A stretch of DNA of 64,000 nucleotides, taken from positions 3,782,001-3,846,000 of the forward strand of contig NZ_CP097384.1 of NCBI RefSeq assembly GCF_024584705.1, written 5' to 3'. This document shows positions 8,132-16,881 of this stretch, one piece after another. This DNA comes from Blastopirellula sp. J2-11 (lineage in GTDB: Bacteria > Planctomycetota > Planctomycetia > Pirellulales > Pirellulaceae). Made by a program: the position numbers and the translations under genes. The notes under the pieces are model-generated. The model searched no databases. It was given only the letters and a program-made list of their open reading frames with translations, and was not told the DNA's origin. Numbering within the stretch: the first letter of the stretch is position 1; every line of letters starts with the position of its first letter.

Positions 8132-9505
8132 ATGCTGAAGAACCAAACGACTTTCACGGCGTTAGCGCTGCTACTGCTCCTATCCGCTGGATGGCTCTGC
8201 GCGGAAGAAGCGTCGAGCGACCAACATCGCCAACCGCGCGTGATCGCGCGGCTCTTCTGGCAAAACGAAGCGGACGCGACGCTTCGATTCGCCGATCTGG
8301 TCAAAGGAGACGAATGGACGCTAAAGCCCCAGCCGATCGCCGGCTTCCCCAAAATCGATCGCGACTCCCAATCGTTGGTGCAGATGGAAGCGATCGGCAA
8401 CGTGCTGCTGGTCGGCGTTCGTGACGCCGAAGAAGGGGAACTGGAAAGCGGCTGGATCGCTCTCGACGCAGGCGCCGTCGAAGAAGAGCATGGCGATCAT
8501 ACGCATTGGCGTTTTCCGGATGCTCCGAAAGTAATCGCCAAACGTTTGGATGATCAGCAGGGAAACCCGGCGCATCTCTACCAATATGACGGCGCTTTTT
8601 ATCTGGCGAACGATCAGAAAGATGGCTTTACGCGGATTCTGCCTGAGCAACTACTGGGAGACGACTTCGAACAAGCCGCGACCTTTTTCTCTGGCGGCGG
8701 CGATCACATCACCTTGGCGGCGGTCGACAATCAAGTCGCATACTCGACTTGGATTGATCGCGACGGCGACAACCAAGGACGCATCGACGTCATCAACTTA
8801 GGCGATCAACAAGCAGGAAAAGAAAATTACTCGATCCAGACGCCAACCGGAGGCTTGCACGGAGCAATCGCCAATTCGGGGCGCGTCTTCTTTGCGCCGG
8901 CAGATGGGATCTGCTGGGTCGACGCCGATCGTAACCTGTCGCAGAACGAGAAAACGGCCGAAGTTCGCTATCTCTCGCTTGGTAAAGATCCCGAGACCGA
9001 ACAACCGCTACGGACCGGCGCCTTCGCTAATGCGGGTCATTGGGTGGCGTTCGCATCACGCTCTTCCGAAGAATCCTTTCTCGGCCTGATCGACGCTGCC
9101 GCGACCGAACCGAGCCTCCAGAAATTACCGATCGAAACGGCCGAGGGACTTCGCCTGACGACGCCGCGGATTTTGGAAACGCCCAGCGGTCTGAAAATGG
9201 CGTTTCTCTTTCAAGATCGGCACGATGGCGACGCCGAAGAGTTGCTGAGCGTCGTCAATCTCGATCCCGACCGCAACGGCGATTTCTCGGACGCCAAGTT
9301 GGTGAAGAGCATGCCGGTCGGCCGCAGCAAGGTCGTCGGACATAGCGGGCATCACGATATTTGCCTGTTGCCCGGCGGGCGATATGCCTGCGTCACCAAT
9401 CCCGGAGACGGCGCGATTTGGGTCCTGTCACTCACCAAGTTGGAAGTGCTGGAGAAGATCAAGGTCGACGGCGCCCCGGGACGCATCGTCACCGTGGGGG
9501 AATAA
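8132..9505 (+). CDS. Secreted hypothetical protein, beta-propeller-like
   Basis: 457 residues from the ATG at 8132 (the open frame extends to 8057 but runs back into the preceding gene). The signal peptide is TALALLLLLSAGWLCAEEA. The body is rich in aspartate and short beta-strand-like stretches, and ends with HHDICLLPGGRYACVTNPGD followed by a segment typical of the last blades of YncE/lactonase-like propellers. A DRDGDNQGRID stretch near residue 210 looks like a calcium loop. It follows the propeller and lipoprotein genes by 55 bases, so the three may form one operon of exported proteins. Function unknown. Confidence 0.75.
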   Translation: MLKNQTTFTALALLLLLSAGWLCAEEASSDQHRQPRVIARLFWQNEADATLRFADLVKGDEWTLKPQPIAGFPKIDRDSQSLVQMEAIGNVLLVGVRDAEEGELESGWIALDAGAVEEEHGDHTHWRFPDAPKVIAKRLDDQQGNPAHLYQYDGAFYLANDQKDGFTRILPEQLLGDDFEQAATFFSGGGDHITLAAVDNQVAYSTWIDRDGDNQGRIDVINLGDQQAGKENYSIQTPTGGLHGAIANSGRVFFAPADGICWVDADRNLSQNEKTAEVRYLSLGKDPETEQPLRTGAFANAGHWVAFASRSSEESFLGLIDAAATEPSLQKLPIETAEGLRLTTPRILETPSGLKMAFLFQDRHDGDAEELLSVVNLDPDRNGDFSDAKLVKSMPVGRSKVVGHSGHHDICLLPGGRYACVTNPGDGAIWVLSLTKLEVLEKIKVDGAPGRIVTVGE

Positions 9506-9676
9506 TCCGATTCTATCCCTTGTTTTTTCGTGACGCTTGCACAACGCTTCCACAGGCGCTATCGTCACAGTTACGGCGACGCGCCTTTGAGAAGGGGGCC
9601 ATGATGCGTGCAGGTCGCATCCTGACTGACTTCGAGAAGTCCCTACCAAGCTCACGCATAACAAGGAATGTCACCG

Positions 9677-10108
9677 ATGAAGATGAAAACGCACGGATCG
9701 GCTGTCTGGGAAGGCGGCCTGAAGGATGGCAAAGGCGCCATCTCGACCAAAAGCGGCGCACTCGAATCGTATCCCTATGGTTTCTCGGCCCGGTTTGAAG
9801 GCAAGCCGGGGACCAATCCCGAAGAGCTGATCGGCGCCGCGCATGCCGGTTGCTTCACGATGGCCCTTTCGCTGATTTTGGGCGAAGCCGGCTTCACCGC
9901 GGAGAAGATGGAAACCAAAGCGGACATCACGCTCGAAAAACAGGAAGAAGGATTCGCGATCACCGCAGTTCACCTGACGCTGACTGCGACGATCCCCAGC
10001 ATCGAGCAAGCGAAGTTCGAAGAACTAACCGCCGCCGCAAAAGCCGGCTGCCCGGTCTCAAAATTGTTGAGCTGCGAGATCACGCTCGACGCAACGCTGA
10101 CGTCGTAA
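9677..10108 (+). CDS. osmC: OsmC family peroxiredoxin
   Basis: 143 residues, a cytoplasmic thiol peroxidase that reduces organic hydroperoxides. The catalytic cysteines fall at Cys59 (HAGCFTMALS) and Cys125 (KAGCPVSKLL), the same positions as in E. coli OsmC, and the YGFSARFEG..GTNPEELIGAA block is highly conserved. AAGGA at 9662-9666 is ten bases before the ATG at 9677 but only one base before an in-frame ATG at 9668, so the later start is preferred. It is a single gene, followed by two inverted-repeat elements. Confidence 0.94.
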   Translation: MKMKTHGSAVWEGGLKDGKGAISTKSGALESYPYGFSARFEGKPGTNPEELIGAAHAGCFTMALSLILGEAGFTAEKMETKADITLEKQEEGFAITAVHLTLTATIPSIEQAKFEELTAAAKAGCPVSKLLSCEITLDATLTS

Positions 10109-10122
10109 CAGATGAACCGTAG

Positions 10123-10190
10123 CGTGGGTGGAGCAAGCCGAATCCGACTCGGCCATGTTTAGTCAACACTACCGGCTTGCGCAACCCACG
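10123..10190. repeat. 18-bp imperfect inverted repeat (GTGGGTGGAGCAAGCCG type)
   Basis: CGTGGGTGGAGCAAGCCG (10123-10140) pairs with CGGCTTGCGCAACCCACG (10173-10190) with two mismatches around a 32-base spacer. A degenerate relative occurs at 40919-40990 (ATGGGTGGAACAAGCG ... CTTGTGCAATCC), so this is a dispersed intergenic element. It may also end transcription of osmC, but there is no T-tract. Confidence 0.65.
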
Positions 10191-10195
10191 GGGAA

Positions 10196-10300
10196 AATGA
10201 CGAATGTCTAAGGACCAATGTCTAATAAAATTCGTGGCTGCATTTCTCCTGCGCAGCTCAAAATCGAGCATTAGACATTCGTTCTTAGGCATTCGTCATT
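10196..10300. repeat. 31-bp inverted repeat with AATGTCTAA units
   Basis: The left arm 10196-10226 and the right arm 10270-10300 are complementary at 28 of 31 positions around a 43-base spacer. Within each arm the word GAATGTCTAA or AATGTCTAAT is itself repeated. The word AATGTCTAA also occurs at about 20249, in the repeat-rich gap before the LarA-like gene. It sits four bases after the stop of the minus-strand gene ending at 10305, so it could also work as a 3' hairpin for that gene. Confidence 0.7.
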
Positions 10301-10304
10301 CCCA

Positions 10305-11255
10305 TTAACCGCTTGGCTTGAGGATGATCTCGTAGCGTTCCAGATCGTGGCGATCGAAGAACTCACGATCGGTCAGATCGTCGTCGCAGGTTTTGCCGCG
10401 TTCGATGACAAAAATGCTGGCGTCGTATTTGCCGTTGGCGATCTCGAACGTGTAGATCTCGTCCGCCGACCAAATCTCGATCCGGCCGATCGCGACTTCT
10501 AGTTTCGAGCGAAAAACCAGCTCGCGCGGCTGCGAGACGTCAGGCTCGCGATTGATCCAAAGGTCGCAGCGGATCGACAGCGGATCGTCGAGCACATAAA
10601 ACTCGATCAATTGTCGATCGAGCGCCCGGCCGCCGCGATCGACGTCGTCGTCATCCGGCGACAAGTCGGCCTGATCTTCCAATTCTTCAAATAGATCAAA
10701 GTTACCGATCATCACCGGCGCCGGCTCGAGCGAAATCAGGAACTTGCCGTCGGGATCGGTCGGCTTGCGCTGTGCGAGAAACTCTTGCCAGGCCGGCAAG
10801 ACTTGATGCTCGAGCGCTGGTTCGGCGGCTAGGTTAGCGGAAGCCAGGACGCGATCAATCTCGGCCGAATCAAACTCATCGTGCGGCGCTCGAGCGACGA
10901 CCATCACAAAGACCCATTCGTCGCCGCATTGCACCAGATAATCGCCGTGAGCAGCGCGGCCATGCGATCCTAGTCCGCGTAAATAGCGATGGATCTGCAC
11001 ATTGGAATGGACGCCGGTGAGGATGCCGGGATCGACGGCGGTCCGGTTCTGAACCATTTGCTGCATGACGCGCGTCAAGTTTTTCGCTCCATCGGGATCC
11101 AACGGAGTCGCGATCAGTCGCCAGCGGCGCGCAGCGATGGAGAGCTCGTCATCTTGAAACGACTCGACCTCAAATTTCGCCGTCGCTTCATCCAGCGACA
11201 ATCGCAACAAGTTGAGTCGCGGCGTCTTGGTTTGCTGCTGTTCTTCTTCGCTCAT
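10305..11255 (-). CDS. Hypothetical cytoplasmic protein
   Basis: 316 residues from the ATG at 11255, which has AGGA eight bases upstream; an ATG at 11297 would add fourteen basic residues and is disfavoured. There is no signal peptide or membrane segment. The protein is acidic with a low-complexity linker (LSPDDDDVDRGG near residue 205) between two parts. The C-terminal third (FYVLDDPLSIRCDLWINRE to YEIILKPSG) looks like an independent all-beta domain. I do not recognise the family. It lies 131 bases downstream of lutC on the same strand and may be the last gene of that operon. Confidence 0.65.
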   Translation of the reverse strand: MSEEEQQQTKTPRLNLLRLSLDEATAKFEVESFQDDELSIAARRWRLIATPLDPDGAKNLTRVMQQMVQNRTAVDPGILTGVHSNVQIHRYLRGLGSHGRAAHGDYLVQCGDEWVFVMVVARAPHDEFDSAEIDRVLASANLAAEPALEHQVLPAWQEFLAQRKPTDPDGKFLISLEPAPVMIGNFDLFEELEDQADLSPDDDDVDRGGRALDRQLIEFYVLDDPLSIRCDLWINREPDVSQPRELVFRSKLEVAIGRIEIWSADEIYTFEIANGKYDASIFVIERGKTCDDDLTDREFFDRHDLERYEIILKPSG

Positions 11256-11386
11256 CCATCCAATCCTAAGGGGACGACGCGCGACGCGAATCTTCACAAG
11301 GGTTCGCCGCCGGTAGAGTCGGCCTAATGGTTATTCTAGAGTTCGTCGCCGCAATATGCATCCATCGGCGCTGATCTTCGCCCGAT

Positions 11387-11992
11387 TTATTGTCGCAAAA
11401 AAAAGACGTTTAGCGACCGGGCTCCATGCGCGCCGATGACTAGCGATTGTTCAATATCGGCCGTTTTGGAGGGGCCTGAAACGAACGTTCCAAATTGTGG
11501 TTCGCCCAGCGAGATTCGCTCGTAGGCCTGGTGCATGTTGTCGACGATTGCGTCGGCCACATGGGTCGGCGATCGCACAATAAACGACAAATGCTGGGGA
11601 ATAAAGTAAATCACACGATGTTTAACCGCGGCGTCGTCTACCCAGACGGCCCCATTTTCGGCCACGGCGAACTGGGCCGGCAACACCGCAAAGTCGACAT
11701 CTTCTAGCGCATGCGGATCGTCGATTGCGTCGAAATCAACATTGCCCGAAATTTGATCGCAAAGGCTAACAATTTTGGAAGCGTGCGCAAAAGCCGGAAC
11801 CCTGCTCAATTCAGCCGTGATTTCTTCCGCCGAGTCAACCACATGCGCCGCGCCGCCGACGGCGGTTAAAACGGTCGCGAAATGCGCGACACGATCGTCG
11901 TAGCGAATCCAATCGCCGGCGAGTCCCGGGTGATCAACGCTGGCGACAACCTGATTACGAATGCTTTTTAAAATCTGATCGCGGCTACTCAT
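11387..11992 (-). CDS. lutC: LUD domain protein, LutC type
   Basis: About 201 residues. A LUD-domain protein of the LutABC iron-sulfur complex that oxidises L-lactate to pyruvate in the cytoplasm. The C-terminal FVSGPSKTADIEQSLVIGAH with GARSLNVFFL is the LUD signature. The ATG at 11992 overlaps the lutB stop (ATGAGTAG); an upstream ATG at 12013 would overlap lutB by 29 bases and add seven residues. Third lut gene of the minus-strand operon. Confidence 0.88.
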   Translation of the reverse strand: MSSRDQILKSIRNQVVASVDHPGLAGDWIRYDDRVAHFATVLTAVGGAAHVVDSAEEITAELSRVPAFAHASKIVSLCDQISGNVDFDAIDDPHALEDVDFAVLPAQFAVAENGAVWVDDAAVKHRVIYFIPQHLSFIVRSPTHVADAIVDNMHQAYERISLGEPQFGTFVSGPSKTADIEQSLVIGAHGARSLNVFFLRQ

Positions 11993-13373
11993 CGCTGGCT
12001 TTTTTCGACTCATGAATTTGGTACAGCTGTCGGAAGCTTTGCTGGGGGGACTCTGGCATTTCGCGTTGTTTGCCCCAGGGATTCAGCCCATGGTAAATCG
12101 CCCAACGAGGCAAATGCCGCAAGCAGAATTTCCCGATCGCTCCGACCCAACGAAACAGCCAGGGAGATCGCATCATCCAACTGGTCAGTTTCATCGGCAC
12201 GGTTTTCGACATCGGCAATTGACCGCGCCGATGAATTTCGCCGCGCCACTCCAGCAACTCGTGATGCAAATCAATTTTTACCGGGCAGACGTCGGTGCAA
12301 GATCCGCACAAGGTACAAGCGAACGGCAGGCTTTTATGCGCCTTCGAATCGCGTGACGGCGCCAAGATCGACCCAATCGGCCCCGGCACGGTTGTTCCAT
12401 AGCTATGACCGCCGCTGCGTCGATAAACAGGGCAGGTATTCATGCAAGCGCCGCAGCGGATGCACTTCAATGAGTTTCGAAATTGCTCGCTCCCCATCAG
12501 ATTGCTGCGACCGTTGTCGACCAAAATGATATGCAGTTCACTCCCTGGCGACGGTCCATGAAAATGGGACGAGTAAGTCGTGATCGGCTGCCCTGTTGCG
12601 CTGCGCGCCAGTAGCCGTAAAAAGACGCTGAGGTCTGCCGCGTGGGGAACAAGTTTTTCGATCCCCATGCAAGCGATGTGCATTTTGGGAAGCGAAACTC
12701 CCAGGTCGGCGTTTCCTTCGTTGGTGCAAACGACCAGACCGCCGGTTTCTGCGATCGCAAAGTTCACCCCGGTGATGCCGACATCGGCGGCCAGAAACTT
12801 CTCGCGCAGATGATTACGAGCCGCTTCGGTCAAATAGTTAGGATCGTTGTTGCCGGCCTCGGTCTGCAGGTGCTCGTGAAAGGTCTCGCTGACCTCTTCC
12901 TTTTTGATATGAATCGCCGGCAATACGATATGCGACGGCGTTTCTTTGCGCAGTTGCACGATCCGCTCGCCCAGATCCGTGTCAACGACTTCGATCCCCT
13001 GCGCTTCCAAAAACGGGTTCAGGTGACACTCCTCGGTCAGCATCGACTTGCTTTTCACCACCTGCTTGGCGCCTGCTTTTTGCAGCAGCGACAAGACGAT
13101 CTGGTTATGCTCTTCGCTATCGCGCGCCCAATGGACCACCGCGCCCAGCTTGGTCGCGTTTTGTTCAAACTGCTCCAGATAGTCGGCCAATCGACTGACT
13201 GTGTGCAGTTTGATTTGCGACGCGGCGCTGCGCAGTTGCTCCCATTCGGGCAGGCTGACCGCCATGCGGTCTCGTTTCTCGCGCACAAACCACAGCGCTT
13301 GATCGTGCCAATGGGCGCGTTGGTCGTTGGCGACAAACTTAGACGCTTGCTCTGGATGCTCCGCCGTTTTCAT
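11985..13373 (-). CDS. lutB: Lactate utilisation iron-sulfur protein LutB
   Basis: 462 residues. LUD domain in the N-terminal two thirds (VGITGVNFAIAETGGLVVCTNEGNA..., shortened: GVNFAIAETGGLVV), then two 4Fe-4S clusters, CIRCGACMNTCP near residue 308 and CTLCGSCTDVCP near residue 360, and a basic C-terminal tail. It is the electron-transfer subunit of LutABC. The ATG at 13373 overlaps the lutA stop as ATGA. The open frame continues upstream inside lutA, but that part is shadow sequence. Confidence 0.93.
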   Translation of the reverse strand: MKTAEHPEQASKFVANDQRAHWHDQALWFVREKRDRMAVSLPEWEQLRSAASQIKLHTVSRLADYLEQFEQNATKLGAVVHWARDSEEHNQIVLSLLQKAGAKQVVKSKSMLTEECHLNPFLEAQGIEVVDTDLGERIVQLRKETPSHIVLPAIHIKKEEVSETFHEHLQTEAGNNDPNYLTEAARNHLREKFLAADVGITGVNFAIAETGGLVVCTNEGNADLGVSLPKMHIACMGIEKLVPHAADLSVFLRLLARSATGQPITTYSSHFHGPSPGSELHIILVDNGRSNLMGSEQFRNSLKCIRCGACMNTCPVYRRSGGHSYGTTVPGPIGSILAPSRDSKAHKSLPFACTLCGSCTDVCPVKIDLHHELLEWRGEIHRRGQLPMSKTVPMKLTSWMMRSPWLFRWVGAIGKFCLRHLPRWAIYHGLNPWGKQREMPESPQQSFRQLYQIHESKKASDE

Positions 13374-14119
13374 GATTTCGCTTCGCTCTCGTTCAGAATC
13401 TCGGCGATGTGCTTGATTTGCAGCGGCATTTTTCCTCGCGCCGACAATCCTTGCAGATGCATCAGGCAAGACATATCGGCGGCGGTCAGCACTTCGGCCC
13501 CGGCCGACAGATGATCTTGCAGACGATCTTTGCCCATCATGCAGGAGACCGCTTCTTCGTTGACGGCGAACGTCCCGCCAAATCCGCAACACTCGTCCGG
13601 TCGCTGCGGTTTGACCAACTCGATCTTGTCCAGCATCGCTAATAGATGTCCCGGCTTACTGAAATCAACGCCTACCAGCTCGCTCGGTTTGCCCATTCCC
13701 AACTCACGCAGCCCATGGCAGCTCGAATGAAGACCGACCTTGTGCGGATAGACGCCGTCCCACGATTCGACTTTCAAGACGTCGACCAAAAATTCACACA
13801 GCTCGAACGTCTTGGCTTTCAGTTCCTCGAAACCAGGTCGCCCCGAGAGGAACTCGTCATAATGTTTTCGCACCATCGCAACGCAGCTGCCGCTCGGAGC
13901 GACCACATATTGATACGGCGCGAAGATCTCGAGGAAACGTTCGGCCAGCGGCCGTGCGTCCGAGTTACACCCGGTATTGGACATCGGCTGACCACAGCAC
14001 GTTTGCGCCGCAGGAAAGACGACGTCGCACCCGCGACGCTCCAAAATTTCTAACGTCGCCATGCCGACGCGCGGATAGAGCTGGTCGATATAGCAGGGAA
14101 TGAACAGAGCGACTTGCAT
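13370..14119 (-). CDS. lutA: Lactate utilisation Fe-S oxidoreductase LutA
   Basis: About 249 residues. Two CCG domains, with AQTCCGQPMSNTGC in the first half and PDECCGFGGTF in the second, bind the non-canonical cluster of the LutA/GlpC/HdrB family. It acts with LutB and LutC on L-lactate. Conserved sequence begins at MQVALFIPCYIDQLYP (ATG at 14119). A longer frame starts at 14188, where its ATG overlaps the kinase stop as TAATG, so a 23-residue extension by coupled initiation is possible. Confidence 0.9.
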   Translation of the reverse strand: MQVALFIPCYIDQLYPRVGMATLEILERRGCDVVFPAAQTCCGQPMSNTGCNSDARPLAERFLEIFAPYQYVVAPSGSCVAMVRKHYDEFLSGRPGFEELKAKTFELCEFLVDVLKVESWDGVYPHKVGLHSSCHGLRELGMGKPSELVGVDFSKPGHLLAMLDKIELVKPQRPDECCGFGGTFAVNEEAVSCMMGKDRLQDHLSAGAEVLTAADMSCLMHLQGLSARGKMPLQIKHIAEILNESEAKS

Positions 14120-14187
14120 CAATATCGAAGGGGGGGCGAAAGGAAGGACGCCGATTCGCATCCTGTCAGTCGGGAAATAGCCCTGCA

Positions 14188-14964
14188 TTATACTCGTTTG
14201 ACGGCTGATGGGTTACCCGCTATCGAAGCCCATTTATCGAAATCCTGATTGGCGCGAATCAGTGGAAAATCGATCGTCAGGCGCGTTCCGGCGCCGGGGC
14301 TCGAGTCGATTTTCGCCTCGACGTCAAACAACTTGGCGCGTTCGGCGATTCCCTTCAGCCCGAACCCCGAAGCGGCGGCCCCAGCCGCATCAAACCCGAT
14401 TCCGTCGTCCGCGACCGACAAGATCAGCCGCTCGCCAGCTTCTCTTAAACCAATTTTGGCGTGTTGGGCCTGACTATGACGCATGATGTTGGCGACCGAT
14501 TCTTGCACGACCCGATAAATCGTACATTCCAACAGCGGCAGCAAGCGATCGAACTGGACGTCATGTTCAAATTTAATTTCGCAACTGTCCGGCATCTGCT
14601 CCTCCAGCATTCCTTCGATCGCCGCAATCACGCCGATATCCTCCAGCAGCGGCGGACTCAAGCCTTTCATAACGCGACGCGCTTCGGCGACGCTGCCGCG
14701 CAAGATCCGCAGCGCCGTATCAATTCGACCTTGATCGATTTGGCCCGGCGCCGTCTCCAGATGCATCATCGCCGCGGTTAGCCCTTGCACGACGCCGTCA
14801 TGAATTTCATAGGCGATCAGTTGCCGGTCCCGCTCATGCCCAGATAGCAAGTACTGCAAATAAACTTTGTCTTGTAACAACTGCTGCTCGACGAGCGAGC
14901 GTTCGCGAATCTCCGCTTCTAACTTGGCGTTCAGGTTTTGCAATTCGCGCGTACGTTCTTCCAT
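14188..14964 (-). CDS. Soluble sensor histidine kinase, NarX/DegS type
   Basis: 258 residues. An N-terminal coiled coil (residues 1-45) leads into a HisKA_3 dimerisation domain with phospho-acceptor His55 (YEIHDGVVQG) and a HATPase domain (ESVANIMRHSQA, VADDGIGFD, SGFGLKGIAERA). No membrane segment or named sensor domain is visible, so the input is unclear. GGAG six bases before the ATG at 14964 favours it over a GTG at 14982. The stop overlaps the first possible lutA start (TAATG), so kinase and lut genes form one transcript. No response regulator of the NarL class is present in the window. Confidence 0.85.
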   Translation of the reverse strand: MEERTRELQNLNAKLEAEIRERSLVEQQLLQDKVYLQYLLSGHERDRQLIAYEIHDGVVQGLTAAMMHLETAPGQIDQGRIDTALRILRGSVAEARRVMKGLSPPLLEDIGVIAAIEGMLEEQMPDSCEIKFEHDVQFDRLLPLLECTIYRVVQESVANIMRHSQAQHAKIGLREAGERLILSVADDGIGFDAAGAAASGFGLKGIAERAKLFDVEAKIDSSPGAGTRLTIDFPLIRANQDFDKWASIAGNPSAVKRV

Positions 14965-15328
14965 CGCTTGCTCCAACTCCACTGGATCAGCGAAACTCGC
15001 TGCCCGTATATTCGATTATCTAATGATGCGCCGCCCTGCGCGAAATCGGACCCAACCGAGGATTTCTTCTCGATCATCGCAGGCCGCGAGCCTGGGAAAA
15101 AAAATCGGGATGAAAACTAACGCCCAGTTTCTGCAATTTGGTTTCTCTCGCCCCACTCTATAGGAGCCGAAAACAGGGCAAAATGGGATCCCTCTAATGA
15201 CCTAATCCCTCGAGAACATCTCGTTATAATTTATCCAATTTAACCCAAGCTTGATTCAAAACGCCAAACGGCATCGTTACAATCAGCAAAGTCAGGGCAA
15301 CTTCAATAAAACTCGGGGAGAAACCTAA
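14965..15328. promoter_or_regulatory. Divergent promoter region between kinase/lut operon and YTV-type protein
   Basis: About 360 bases without a gene. A perfect TATAAT lies at 15226-15231, about 100 bases before the ATG at 15329, but there is no convincing -35 box at the right distance. The stretch from 15220 to 15310 is AT-rich compared with its surroundings. GGGGAG at 15315-15320 is the ribosome binding site of the repeat protein. The region must also carry the promoter of the kinase-lut operon on the other strand; I see no clear boxes for it. Confidence 0.35.
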
Positions 15329-16732
15329 ATGATTCGCAGCTTGTTATTACTTACTTCGGTGGCCGCCGTGTTTAGCACGGTCGATGTGGCCGAAGCGTGC
15401 CGTCGTTGCCGACCGGGTTGTGCGCCCGTCTGCTCGACCTCTTGTGACGCACCTTGCGCACCAGAAGTCCAATATGTGGAAAAGACCATCATGGTCCCGG
15501 TGCAAACGTACGAAACTCGTACGATTACCTGCACCGAAATGCAGCCGGAAGTGCGCCAAAAGACTGTCACCGTTTATCGCTGCGTTCCGGAAACGAATTC
15601 CGTGACGCGGACGTATACGGTGATGGTCCCGGAAACCTTGACGAAGACCGTCGAGTACACCGTTCGCAAACCCGTTTACGGCACCCAGACCGTCACCAAG
15701 ACCGTGATGGTTCCGTCCTATGAGACCCGCGAAGGAGTTCGCGACGTCTGCCGGATGGTGCCGGAAACTTCCACCAAAACCGTGGAGTACACCGTTTGCA
15801 AACCGGTTCATGGGACCAAAACCGTGACCAAAACCGTGATGGTTCCGTCTTACGAAACCCGCGAAGGGACCAACACTGTTTGCAAAATGGTGCCGGAAAC
15901 TTCCACCAAAACGGTCACCTACAACGTCTGCAAACCGGTTCACGGTACGAAAACCGTCACCAAAACCGTGATGGTTCCGTCGTACGAAACCCGCGAAGGG
16001 ACCCGCACCGTCTGCAAGATGATGCCGGAAACGATCACCAAGACCGTCTGCAAGGACGAAGGCGCTTGGGAAGAGAAAGTCGTGACGGACTGCTGCGGTT
16101 GCTCGAAGGTCTGCAAGACTTGGGCGCCAAACATCGTGCAAGTCGAAGTTCCCTGCACCGTCATGCGTCCAGTCACTGAAGAAGTCCCGTACACCTACAA
16201 GGTTTGCGTGATGAAGCCGGTCGAAAAAACCTACCAGGTTGCGACCTGCACCTATGAAACCGAAGTAGTCTCGAAAGACGTCACTTGCACCGTGATGCGA
16301 AAAGTTACAGAAGAAGTTCCGTACAGCTACAAGGTTTGCGTGATGCAACCGGTCGAAAAAACCTACCAGGTTGCGACCTGCACCTACGAAACCGAAGTCC
16401 TCACCAAGGACGTCACCTGCACCGTGATGAAGCCGGTTACCGAGCAAGTTCCGTACAGCTACAAGGTTTGCGTGATGAAGCCGGTTGAAAAAACCTACAC
16501 GATTCCGACCTGCACGTACGAAACCGAAGTGCGGACCAAAGAAGTCCCGTATACGGTTTGCCATGCGGAAACGCGTGAAAAGACCTACGACGTGACGACC
16601 TACAAGAACGTTCCGGAAGAAAAGGTCGTTTCGTACACCTGCATGGTTCCGGTTCAAGTCACCAAAGAAGTCAAGGTCCCCGTCTGCAAGATGGTTCCCA
16701 AGACGATCACCGTGCCGACTTGCGGCTGCTAG
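15329..16732 (+). CDS. Secreted Cys-rich repeat protein of planctomycete YTV type
   Basis: 467 residues. Signal peptide (LLLLTSVAAVFSTVDVAEA), a Cys-rich head (CRRCRPGCAPVC), then tandem repeats of about 38-45 residues. Three repeats carry KTVTKTVMVPSYETREG and three later ones carry VTEEVPYSYKVCVM-PVEKTYQV with TCTYETEV. Each repeat has one or two cysteines, about 30 in total, with abundant Thr, Val, Tyr, Glu and Lys. This matches the YTV repeats described from Rhodopirellula, where such proteins were found in the proteinaceous cell wall; disulfide cross-linking is inferred. CCGCSKVC sits between the two repeat types. GGGGAG precedes the ATG and a strong terminator follows. Confidence 0.88.
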   Translation: MIRSLLLLTSVAAVFSTVDVAEACRRCRPGCAPVCSTSCDAPCAPEVQYVEKTIMVPVQTYETRTITCTEMQPEVRQKTVTVYRCVPETNSVTRTYTVMVPETLTKTVEYTVRKPVYGTQTVTKTVMVPSYETREGVRDVCRMVPETSTKTVEYTVCKPVHGTKTVTKTVMVPSYETREGTNTVCKMVPETSTKTVTYNVCKPVHGTKTVTKTVMVPSYETREGTRTVCKMMPETITKTVCKDEGAWEEKVVTDCCGCSKVCKTWAPNIVQVEVPCTVMRPVTEEVPYTYKVCVMKPVEKTYQVATCTYETEVVSKDVTCTVMRKVTEEVPYSYKVCVMQPVEKTYQVATCTYETEVLTKDVTCTVMKPVTEQVPYSYKVCVMKPVEKTYTIPTCTYETEVRTKEVPYTVCHAETREKTYDVTTYKNVPEEKVVSYTCMVPVQVTKEVKVPVCKMVPKTITVPTCGC

Positions 16733-16757
16733 TCGCTGCCGTACTGACGTAAACGAC

Positions 16758-16788
16758 AAAAACCGACGGTCGATGACCGTCGGTTTTT
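16758..16788 (+). terminator. Rho-independent terminator of the YTV-type gene
   Basis: A perfect 14-bp stem (AAAAACCGACGGTC with its complement) around a three-base loop, ending in five T. It starts 26 bases after the stop codon. The A-tract on the left arm makes it work in both directions, which suits the minus-strand gene ending at 16882. Confidence 0.9.
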
Positions 16789-16881
16789 GCGTTTCTTGAC
16801 CAATCGCTTCGCAGTCGTTTGATTTTCCGCTTCGATAGCGAGTTGTTGAGACGGGGCCGATCCGAGAAAATCCAGAGGCGG

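Noticed and set aside
12642-13514. 290-codon plus-strand frame opposite lutB/lutA
   Set aside because: lutA and lutB carry clear Fe-S and LUD motifs on the minus strand; the plus frame has none.
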